Below, piece after piece: positions 1-5,361 of a DNA stretch of 6,574 nucleotides. Numbering within the stretch: the first letter of the stretch is position 1; each line of letters opens with the position of its first letter. The notes below the pieces were generated by a model that did no database searches, had not been told where the DNA came from, and saw only the letters and a program-made list of their open reading frames with translations. The DNA comes from Paracoccaceae bacterium (GTDB taxonomy: Bacteria > Pseudomonadota > Alphaproteobacteria > Rhodobacterales > Rhodobacteraceae). Made by a program: the position numbers and the translations under genes. The stretch spans positions 1-6,574 of the forward strand of contig WTIQ01000195.1 of the NCBI GenBank assembly GCA_011525185.1, in the 5' to 3' direction.

Positions 1-211
1 TTCCTGGCCCACCTGTCAGCCAGCTTTCTCGCACCATCGGTGCATCCACCCGCATAGGGCCGTGTTGTACATCCAAAATGCCGGGACCAATGGGAGATGG
101 ATCGCAATCCTGTTCAAAGGCCAACAATTCCTGCACCCGACCATTACCCACCCGTGCGCGATAGGTACCCCAGTGTGAGCTGGTCAGCGGTAGATCGTCT
201 TGCCTGGTCAT
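1..211 (-). CDS. N-terminus of a BisC/DorA/TorA-family molybdopterin S-/N-oxide reductase (partial, runs off left edge)
   Basis: The minus strand opens with an ATG at 211-209 that overlaps the permease stop as ATGA, and stays open to the window edge, giving 70 residues (MTRQDDLPLTSSHWGTYRA at the start). The motifs SSHWG (residues 11-15), VGNGRV (21-26), DPSPIGPGILDV (37-48) and PMVRESWL (58-65) match the N-terminal block of the bis-MGD S/N-oxide reductases (DMSO reductase DorA, TMAO reductase TorA, biotin sulfoxide reductase BisC), where SHWG, PSP, GVLD and PMVR recur in the same order and spacing. Full-length members run to roughly 750-850 residues, so about nine tenths lies outside the window. 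No twin-arginine signal precedes the SHWG block, unlike periplasmic TorA/DorA, so a cytoplasmic enzyme of BisC type is inferred. No strong ribosome site is seen, so translation probably depends on coupling to the permease gene. Substrate (TMAO, DMSO, methionine sulfoxide or another oxide) cannot be decided from this fragment. Confidence 0.88.
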   Translation of the reverse strand, partial: MTRQDDLPLTSSHWGTYRARVGNGRVQELLAFEQDCDPSPIGPGILDVQHGPMRVDAPMVRESWLTGGPG

Positions 212-2283
212 TCGACACTCAATCCGAGTTCTTCCTGACGCTTACGGCTCCAAGCGTGGGTCATTCGATCGATGATGATGGCGATGATCGCCATCCCGAT
301 CCCAGCGATGATGCCGACACCGAAATCACCATCACTCAAGCCGATATAGACGATCTGCTCCAACCCATTGGTACCAACAAGCGCCGCAATCACCAGCATT
401 GCGATGCTGTACATGATGGTCTGGTTCAGACCCAGCATCATCACTGGTAAGGCTAGCGGGATCTTCACCTGCCAAAGCATCTGCCGATTTGTAGCGCCGA
501 TCATGGTGGCTGCTTCGATCACGGTCGCGGGCAGGCTGCGTAACCCGTGTTCGGCATAACGGATGGCAGGCACGATCGCATAGGCGATGATCGCCAGAAG
601 GGCGGTGAATTCGCCAATCTTGAACACCATGACAAACGGGATCAGCAACACGAATAACGGCATGGTCTGTAGCGTGTCGTTGAAGGGGCGCACAATTGCT
701 GAAACCGTATCGTTATGGGCAGCCCATATGCCGATGGCCGTCCCCACTAGAAATGAGAATAACACCGCGATTCCACAGAGATAGATCGACAATATCGCCT
801 CGGGCCAGATGCCAGTGACCACGATGAAGCCAAGCCCCAATGCCGTCCCAAGACCAAGAGCGCGCCCACCGATTTTCCAGCCCGCGACGGCGCAGATCAG
901 CAACAGCGCGGGCCATGGCATACCTGTGAGACCAAAATAGATCACGATGGCAGAGATCAGGATCGCGATACCCGTCTTGACCTTATCCCGATACGCGGCC
1001 CATCCGGCCAGAGCAGTCATGAAAAGCGCATAGCCGATCGTGTGCGCCAGCGTCAGTTCAAACCCCCAAGTGAACGGACTTACAGCACCCTGAAGGCCGA
1101 TCTTGACAGGGAGCATGACAAAAAAGAAAGCCAGTTTCTTGATGGCTTCAATCTCGTCACGGAAATTTACCACAATGTAGCTCAATGCTTCATTCATAGC
1201 CTTAGCGGGGTTGACTTCCCATCCGCGGGGCCATTCGTTCAGTGCACCAATGACTTGGGCGAGAGTGAGAAATACGACAGCCCCAACTCCAGCGGCGATC
1301 CAGGCGCCGTACCGTTTGGCAAAGCTTTTGTCATTAGGCTCATAGTCCCCAGAGCGGTCCGCTAGGCCAGCGGTGATCCTGTCGATCACCATGGCCATCA
1401 GTGCGATCACCATACCCGCCAGCAGGCTTTCGCCAAACTGGGCCTTGCGGATCGTCGACAAAACAACCCAGCCGATATCGGCTGTGCCACCGATGATGGA
1501 CGCAATAATCACCATGCTGAGCGAAGCCATTGTTGCCTGATTAACCCCTAGCAACAGCTGCCGAAGGGATGCTGGAACGCGCACTTGCCAGAACAACTGC
1601 CTGGGAGTGGCCCCTGACATCAGGCCGCTTTCGATCACCTCTGGCGACACACCGCGCAGGCCGACAATGGTATTTCGAACCATAGGCGGAAAAGAATAGA
1701 GCACGCTGGCGATCAAACCCACCACAGTGCCAAACCCAAACAGCATCAGGATGGGCAGAAGATAGGCAAAAGATGGTACTGTCTGCAACACGTCCAGCAT
1801 TGGCACGATTGCGCGTTCAGCGCGATGCGAAAAGAACCCCCAAACTCCAAAGGCAAAACCCACAAGGATGGCCAGAGGCACTGAGATGGCCACCAGTGAC
1901 AAGGTATTCATGCTTTCGCTCCAGTAGCCGATAACCAGCATGTACAGCATCGAGAACAGCGTGAACCCCGCCAGCTTCCATCCGGAGGCCGCCCACGCAA
2001 CTGTGCAAAACAGGAACGTCGTCACCGACCAGGGCAATGCATGCAGCACAAAACGCACTGCCTTGATGGGCCACTCCAACGCCCAAGAGATGCCTAGGAA
2101 AAACCAGCCAAGATAGGCGACGATCCAATCCATCACGGCATTGAGCCAGTCGCTAATTGGTAGGATCAGATCCTTGGGGTACTTTGCCATCCAGGTCCAT
2201 TCATCCTGAAGCGCCAAACACACGAGCGTAACACCGATCACACCCAACCAATGCAAATCGCCACGGTTGAATTTGACTAGCAT
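208..2283 (-). CDS. Fused double-domain ABC transporter permease, ProW/OpuAB type (TmoW-like)
   Basis: A 691-residue polytopic inner-membrane protein carrying two ProW-like permease domains in one chain. Domain 1 spans about residues 125-302 and domain 2 about 500-672. Each has the EAA-type cytoplasmic loop that contacts the ATPase (VIESGLMSGATPRQLFWQV at about 216-234 and VIEAATMIGATNRQMLWQV at about 588-606). Each also has the following GVNQ/GLNQ...SMV(I)IA...IDR(I/M)T segment. Extra hydrophobic helices lie at residues 10-110 and 325-490. Usual ProW/ChoW proteins have one such domain (about 280-350 residues) and work as homodimers; here one polypeptide probably supplies both halves. The start at 2283 has a perfect Shine-Dalgarno inside the end of the ATPase gene, 3 nt downstream of that gene's stop. 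The stop overlaps the reductase start. The size and gene order (binding protein, ATPase, long permease) fit the TMAO transporter TmoXVW, but glycine betaine or choline systems remain possible. Confidence 0.93.
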   Translation of the reverse strand: MLVKFNRGDLHWLGVIGVTLVCLALQDEWTWMAKYPKDLILPISDWLNAVMDWIVAYLGWFFLGISWALEWPIKAVRFVLHALPWSVTTFLFCTVAWAASGWKLAGFTLFSMLYMLVIGYWSESMNTLSLVAISVPLAILVGFAFGVWGFFSHRAERAIVPMLDVLQTVPSFAYLLPILMLFGFGTVVGLIASVLYSFPPMVRNTIVGLRGVSPEVIESGLMSGATPRQLFWQVRVPASLRQLLLGVNQATMASLSMVIIASIIGGTADIGWVVLSTIRKAQFGESLLAGMVIALMAMVIDRITAGLADRSGDYEPNDKSFAKRYGAWIAAGVGAVVFLTLAQVIGALNEWPRGWEVNPAKAMNEALSYIVVNFRDEIEAIKKLAFFFVMLPVKIGLQGAVSPFTWGFELTLAHTIGYALFMTALAGWAAYRDKVKTGIAILISAIVIYFGLTGMPWPALLLICAVAGWKIGGRALGLGTALGLGFIVVTGIWPEAILSIYLCGIAVLFSFLVGTAIGIWAAHNDTVSAIVRPFNDTLQTMPLFVLLIPFVMVFKIGEFTALLAIIAYAIVPAIRYAEHGLRSLPATVIEAATMIGATNRQMLWQVKIPLALPVMMLGLNQTIMYSIAMLVIAALVGTNGLEQIVYIGLSDGDFGVGIIAGIGMAIIAIIIDRMTHAWSRKRQEELGLSVE

Positions 2284-2286
2284 TTA

Positions 2287-3363
2287 CTATGCCTCCTTGG
2301 ATAGCGAAAAAGAGCCAGCAGCTAGGGCTGCCGTCAATCCGCGCGCCGTTGCAACACCAAGAACAGATCCGTCTTCCCCTTCCACCAGAACACCACTGTG
2401 ATGGGCGGCCAGTCTAGGCAGTAGTGTTGCCACCAAAGTGTTGCCAGCAACGCGCTCCAGCTCTACGGAGTCTGAGGCCGTTTCATCAAGGATGTCTTCA
2501 ACACGCAAAATACGTTCCCACGGGACGTCCTGTGTAAACTCGCGGACATAGGTGTCAGCTGGGTTCAGGATCAGGTCAATCGGACGCCCAATCTGGACCA
2601 CCGCGCCGTCGCGCATGATCGCCATGCGGTCAGCGATGCGCAGAGCCTCTTGGAAATCGTGGGTGATAAAAACAATGGATTTATGCAGCTTTTCCTGAAT
2701 GCGAAGGAATTCATCCTGCATCAGTTTGCGGATCAGCGGGTCGAGCGCGGAAAAGGGTTCATCAAGAAACCAGACATCTGGCTCAACCACCAATGACCGG
2801 GCGATGCCCACGCGTTGTTGCTGGCCGCCGCTCAGCTCTTTGGGAAAGTTATTTTCACGTCCCTCCAAACCGACCAGTTCAATCACACGTTTGGCCTGCG
2901 CATAACGCTCGTTTTCGGTAATACCCTGCAGTTTCAATGGAAAAGCGATGTTGTCGATGACATTGAGATGCGGCATCAAGCCAAAGCTTTGGAACACCAT
3001 GCCCATCTTGTGGCGACGAATGTCGATCAGCTCAGCGTCGGATTTCTTGAGCAGGTCCTCGCCATCCAGCAAGATTTCCCCAGCCGTTGGCTCGACAAGC
3101 CGAGAAAGACAGCGCACGATGGTGGATTTGCCCGACCCAGAAAGCCCCATGATGACGAAAATTTCACCAGCATGAACGTCAAAACTAACATCCGCATTTG
3201 CAACGATATGATCCGCATCGCGAATGACGTCTGCATGTTGGGCGGCGTCGGCAAAGCGTCCCTGTGTGCCTTCGAAAAACTGTTCAGGTTGCCGACCATA
3301 GATCTTCCAGACGTTCCGGCATGACAATTTTACGTCACTATGATCATTCGTCGACCTCTTCAT
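2287..3363 (-). CDS. ABC transporter ATP-binding protein, ProV/OpuAA type (TmoV-like)
   Basis: A 358-residue cytoplasmic ATPase powering the adjacent permease. Visible motifs: Walker A GLSGSGKST (73-81), Q-loop Q125, signature LSGGQQQR (177-184), Walker B VWFLDEPF with D201 and E202, D-loop SALD, and switch histidine H235 in ITHD. The N-terminal 60 residues (KIYG..., then an acidic linker before VSFDV) are typical of the quaternary-amine uptake ATPases. The C-terminus after about residue 275 is short, with one CBS-like stretch (GVLVEGEDGSVLGVAT), compared with the tandem CBS domains of the 400-residue E. coli ProV. The frame extends upstream to 3456, but the ATG at 3363 is preferred: it has GGAG at 6 nt, and it begins just before the conserved start of the domain. 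The product would pair as a homodimer with the fused permease. Substrate identity comes from the binding protein, not from this subunit. Confidence 0.94.
   Translation of the reverse strand: MKRSTNDHSDVKLSCRNVWKIYGRQPEQFFEGTQGRFADAAQHADVIRDADHIVANADVSFDVHAGEIFVIMGLSGSGKSTIVRCLSRLVEPTAGEILLDGEDLLKKSDAELIDIRRHKMGMVFQSFGLMPHLNVIDNIAFPLKLQGITENERYAQAKRVIELVGLEGRENNFPKELSGGQQQRVGIARSLVVEPDVWFLDEPFSALDPLIRKLMQDEFLRIQEKLHKSIVFITHDFQEALRIADRMAIMRDGAVVQIGRPIDLILNPADTYVREFTQDVPWERILRVEDILDETASDSVELERVAGNTLVATLLPRLAAHHSGVLVEGEDGSVLGVATARGLTAALAAGSFSLSKEA
2292..2298 (-). promoter_or_regulatory. Strong ribosome binding site of the permease gene
   Basis: On the minus strand AAGGAGG lies 8 nt before the permease ATG (2283-2281), embedded in the last codons of the ATPase gene. 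It fixes the permease start and implies coupled translation. Confidence 0.85.
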
Positions 3364-3369
3364 GTTATG

Positions 3370-3373
3370 CTCC
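3370..3373 (-). promoter_or_regulatory. Ribosome binding site deciding the ATPase start
   Basis: GGAG on the minus strand lies 6 nt before the ATG at 3363-3361. The upstream in-frame ATGs at 3456 and 3411 add sequence without resemblance to the family, so this internal start is chosen. Confidence 0.7.
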
Positions 3374-3429
3374 GGACCGAAAATCTGTATCGCATTTCGA
3401 TTATGTGAAATCATCAAAGTTGATGCAAG

Positions 3430-3459
3430 CGTTGCCAGTTTGGCCTGATGTGGCAAACG
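3430..3459 (-). other. Inverted repeat (hairpin 2) in the binding-protein/ATPase gap
   Basis: TTGCCA (3432-3437) pairs with TGGCAA (3451-3456) around a 13-nt loop, and CG/CG at the outer ends pairs if one A is bulged. It lies in the 165-nt gap between the binding-protein stop and the ATPase start. A shorter competing pairing (GTTTG with CAAAC) overlaps it, so the fold is uncertain. Confidence 0.35.
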
Positions 3460-3472
3460 AAATCTGTTTGCT

Positions 3473-3507
3473 GATCAGGGCGAAAAGCCAGTAAATCCGC
3501 CCCGATC
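3473..3507 (-). other. Stable intercistronic stem-loop after the binding-protein gene
   Basis: In the minus-strand transcript GATCGGGGCG (3507-3498) pairs with CGCCCTGATC (3482-3473): ten pairs with one G-U wobble and a 15-nt loop. It starts 22 nt after the binding-protein stop. No T-run follows, so it is unlikely to be a complete terminator. In ABC uptake operons such hairpins often protect the binding-protein message or partly stop transcription, so that the binding protein is made in excess over ATPase and permease. That role is inferred here. Confidence 0.55.
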
Positions 3508-3528
3508 CAATACAAAACATCAATGGGT

Positions 3529-4479
3529 CTACTTCATTGCCTCATCGATCCAACCCTGCCACTTGGCCTCATTGTCAGCCAGCCATGCAGCGACGACCTC
3601 GTCGAGATCACGACCCTGATTGTCCACCGCTAGAATTGAAGCATTCTGTTCGTCATTGGTCTGAGAATAGAGCGACAGCATCTTGTAAGCGGCGGGCCAC
3701 TTCTCCTCGAAACCACCCCAGACGACCTTTTCAACTCTGGCCTGCTCAAACCCGCAGGCGGTCTCGCGATCTTGATTTTCTTCGACACAGACCCCGTCAG
3801 TTGGATTCCACTCGACCCAGTTGAGATCCAAGTCAGCGAAAATCCAATGGGGCTGCCAGATCATCATCAGGATCGGGTCACCCGCAGCATAGGCAGATTG
3901 CAGTTCGGCCATCATCGCGCCTTCGCTACCACCAGCAACTGGATTGAACGGCAATTCGATCCCAGACACAATATCGCGTGAGCGTGTACCCCAGTCAGCG
4001 GGGTAAGTGATCAGCCGGCCATTCGGAAAGCTTTCAGCCGAGGCAAAGGCTTGAGCGCAATCATAGAGCGCCTGATAGCTTGGCAGGCCTGGGCATTTTT
4101 CCTCCATGTACGGCGGATAGACCCACCCTTCGCGCGGCTCCAGCCCGAGATCGCCTAGCACGACAATATCCCCTGCCTCAACGGCCTTAGGGTAGAGATC
4201 ACCAATATTGTTGGTCCAAACCTCTGCCTGAAAGTGCAGATTGCCTTGCGCCAGTCCAGCATGTTGAGGCAGCGCGCCCGCACTCACATATTCAATGTTG
4301 TACCCCATCTTCTTGAGCAGTTCACCAGCAATTTTCGTGGATACATGCTGCCCAGTCCAGTCATTCATAATGACCTTAATCACGTCGTCGTTCTCTGGCA
4401 CATCAGCCGCGAAGGCTGCGCCTCCAGACACAAGCAGGGCAAGGGCAGCACCTTGCGCGGCGTTCAAAATCTTTTCCAT
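3529..4479 (-). CDS. Periplasmic substrate-binding protein, OpuAC/ProX family, methylated-amine type (TmoX-like candidate)
   Basis: A 316-residue secreted binding protein that delivers its ligand to the adjacent ABC transporter. Residues 1-24 form a Sec signal peptide (MEKILNAAQG, hydrophobic ALALLV core, AFA before ADVPEN). The OpuAC fold follows, with the Trp-rich motifs NDW (W41), AEVWTN (W88), EPREGW (E117, W119), ADWGTR (W163) and IWQPHW (W208, W212). Such tryptophans cage trimethylammonium-like cations. The spacing of W41, W88, E117, W163 and W208 is equal, with a constant offset of 14, to the TmoX residues I recall from Ruegeria pomeroyi (W55, W102, E131, W177, W222); only E131 do I remember with confidence. 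Residues 221-246 form an acidic loop with C231 and C242; C129 and C141 are a second Cys pair. The frame extends to 4527, but ATG 4479 is chosen because GGGAG lies 5 nt upstream and a signal peptide starts there. Glycine betaine or choline binding is the main alternative. Confidence 0.92.
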   Translation of the reverse strand: MEKILNAAQGAALALLVSGGAAFAADVPENDDVIKVIMNDWTGQHVSTKIAGELLKKMGYNIEYVSAGALPQHAGLAQGNLHFQAEVWTNNIGDLYPKAVEAGDIVVLGDLGLEPREGWVYPPYMEEKCPGLPSYQALYDCAQAFASAESFPNGRLITYPADWGTRSRDIVSGIELPFNPVAGGSEGAMMAELQSAYAAGDPILMMIWQPHWIFADLDLNWVEWNPTDGVCVEENQDRETACGFEQARVEKVVWGGFEEKWPAAYKMLSLYSQTNDEQNASILAVDNQGRDLDEVVAAWLADNEAKWQGWIDEAMK

Positions 4480-4484
4480 GGTTT

Positions 4485-4489
4485 CTCCC
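4485..4489 (-). promoter_or_regulatory. Ribosome binding site deciding the binding-protein start
   Basis: GGGAG on the minus strand, 5 nt before the ATG at 4479-4477. It supports this start over the in-frame ATG at 4527, which would put 16 polar residues in front of the signal peptide. Confidence 0.75.
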
Positions 4490-4501
4490 GTTTTTTCAGA
4501 T

Positions 4502-4531
4502 GTGATGCAAGATTTTGGTTTCAGCACTCAC
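4502..4531 (-). repeat. Imperfect inverted repeat in the leader of the transporter operon
   Basis: GTGATGC (4502-4508) and GCACTCAC (4524-4531) are inverted copies with a single extra base, separated by 15 nt. They lie about 22-50 nt upstream of the binding-protein start, within the predicted 5' leader. They could form a short hairpin or be a protein-binding site; neither is proven. Confidence 0.3.
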
Positions 4532-4556
4532 TTATTTTTAGTCTATTTGTGTATAA

Positions 4557-4586
4557 AACTTACTCTTGGTTAGTTTTTTGTGTCAA
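4557..4586 (-). promoter_or_regulatory. Candidate promoter of the transporter-reductase operon
   Basis: On the minus strand a perfect -35 TTGACA (4586-4581) is followed after 18 nt by TAAGTT (4562-4557), a weak -10 that keeps the conserved T, A and final T. A better -10-like TATACA (4555-4550) exists but is 25 nt from the -35. The weak -10 would suit a regulated promoter. The leader would be about 70 nt. Confidence 0.45.
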
Positions 4587-4589
4587 GAA

Positions 4590-4618
4590 TTGATTTAAGT
4601 TTTGTTTTCGCAGAAAAT
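4590..4618 (+). promoter_or_regulatory. Candidate promoter of the BetI-like regulator
   Basis: TTGATT (4590-4595), a 17-nt spacer, then GAAAAT (4613-4618), each 4 of 6 to the sigma-70 consensus. The predicted transcript start near 4625 falls inside the inverted repeats at 4619-4639. Its -35 lies only 3 bp from the -35 of the opposing promoter. Confidence 0.45.
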
Positions 4619-4639
4619 CTGGTAGTAGAACCAGCTACT
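4619..4639. promoter_or_regulatory. Candidate operator: two overlapping inverted repeats
   Basis: CTGGT (4619-4623) is inverted as ACCAG (4630-4634), and AGTAG (4624-4628) is inverted as CTACT (4635-4639). Each pair has a 6-nt spacer, and the two are offset by 5 nt. The site covers the predicted start of the regulator transcript and ends 21 nt before its ATG, where a TetR-type autorepressor would be expected to bind. No match to a published BetI box was made. Confidence 0.4.
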
Positions 4640-4660
4640 TTTTTATGAGGAAATGCTTTC

Positions 4661-5341
4661 ATGCGATCCAAATCGATTAGATCGATTAGACGTGCCGAAC
4701 TGTCCCGCGCCGCATTTGAAGCCGTTGTTCAATTCGGCCTGCGCCGCACCACGCTGGACAAAGTTGGTGCTATTGCTGGGGTCTCCAAAGGTGTGGTGTT
4801 GCACCACTTCAAAGAAAAAAGCGCACTGCTGGAAGCGGTGTTTCGTAGATCGAATACGCTGCTGAGCGAGTCAGTCGTTGAACTGTATCGCTATGCCGAG
4901 ACCCCTTATGAACGGCTCTGGGCCATCATCGTCGCTAACTTCTTTGAGACGATCTTTAACCGTCGGGTGTGTCAGGCATGGGTATCACTGATTTCAGAAG
5001 TGCCCCATAACGAGGGGTGCCAGCGCGTACAAATTGCAAACAATGAACGCATCAGAAGCAACCTTATGCACGAGTTAAAACACTTCCTGCCAGAAGGTGA
5101 AGCAGAGAAAGTGGCGCGCCATTTGGGAGTTCATATTGATGGCATCTGGGTGCGCGCTGGACTGTTGCCAGCCCCCGTTGAAACCGATGTGGCCGTATCG
5201 GAAATGGAGTTTGTAATTTCAAAAATGCTACCATTTGACGAGATCAGCGCCGCCAAACACAAAAACGCCCGTCAAAAAATCGAAAAGATCGCCAACATTG
5301 CGTTGGGCTCAAAGGCGTTTAAGGATAAAGTCATGCAATAA
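4661..5341 (+). CDS. TetR-family transcriptional regulator, BetI-like
   Basis: A 226-residue DNA-binding protein. The N-terminal helix-turn-helix covers about residues 14-60 (TTLDKVGAIAGVSKGVVLHHF at 30-50, then KEKSALLEAVF). Several signatures agree with E. coli BetI: SIRR near the start, GVS.G...H.F..K..LLEA, the ANF.E segment (92-96), QAW (105-107) and HIDGIWVRAGL (158-168), which corresponds to BetI LIDGLWLRAAL. BetI represses choline-to-glycine-betaine genes; here no betA or betB is visible, and the gene is divergent from a methylated-amine transporter operon, so it likely controls that operon and itself. It is about 30 residues longer than BetI, with a basic tail (KHKNARQKIEKI...). The ATG at 4661 has GAGGAA 8 nt upstream. 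An in-frame 9-bp duplication near the start doubles Ser-Ile-Arg. The effector could be choline, betaine, TMAO or another amine; this is not determined. Confidence 0.88.
   Translation: MRSKSIRSIRRAELSRAAFEAVVQFGLRRTTLDKVGAIAGVSKGVVLHHFKEKSALLEAVFRRSNTLLSESVVELYRYAETPYERLWAIIVANFFETIFNRRVCQAWVSLISEVPHNEGCQRVQIANNERIRSNLMHELKHFLPEGEAEKVARHLGVHIDGIWVRAGLLPAPVETDVAVSEMEFVISKMLPFDEISAAKHKNARQKIEKIANIALGSKAFKDKVMQ
4672..4689 (+). repeat. Perfect 9-bp tandem duplication in the regulator's N-terminus
   Basis: ATCGATTAG occurs twice head to tail. It encodes Ser-Ile-Arg twice (residues 5-10) just before the helix-turn-helix. BetI proteins normally have one SIR-like step there, so this looks like an in-frame slippage duplication in the flexible DNA-contacting arm. 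Confidence 0.8.
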
Positions 5342-5361
5342 CAGAGTGCTGTTCCGTCACA

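Noticed and set aside
97..450. Plus-strand open frame of 117 codons over the permease/reductase junction
   Set aside because: It lies antisense to two genes with clear family motifs, has no recognisable domain, and its composition is that of a reversed coding frame.
2815..3324. Plus-strand open frame of 169 codons
   Set aside because: It is the antisense shadow of the ABC ATPase, whose Walker A, signature and Walker B motifs are intact on the other strand.
3364..3456. Longer N-terminus for the ATPase (starts at 3456 or 3411)
   Set aside because: The extra 31 residues do not resemble the family, while ATG 3363 has a well-placed GGAG.
4480..4527. Longer N-terminus for the binding protein (start at 4527)
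   Set aside because: It would place 16 polar residues before a good signal peptide and would translate through the ribosome site at 4485-4489.
5340..5353. AACAG-AGTG-CTGTT inverted repeat between the convergent genes as a terminator
   Set aside because: The stem is only five pairs, not GC-rich, and no T-run follows in either direction.
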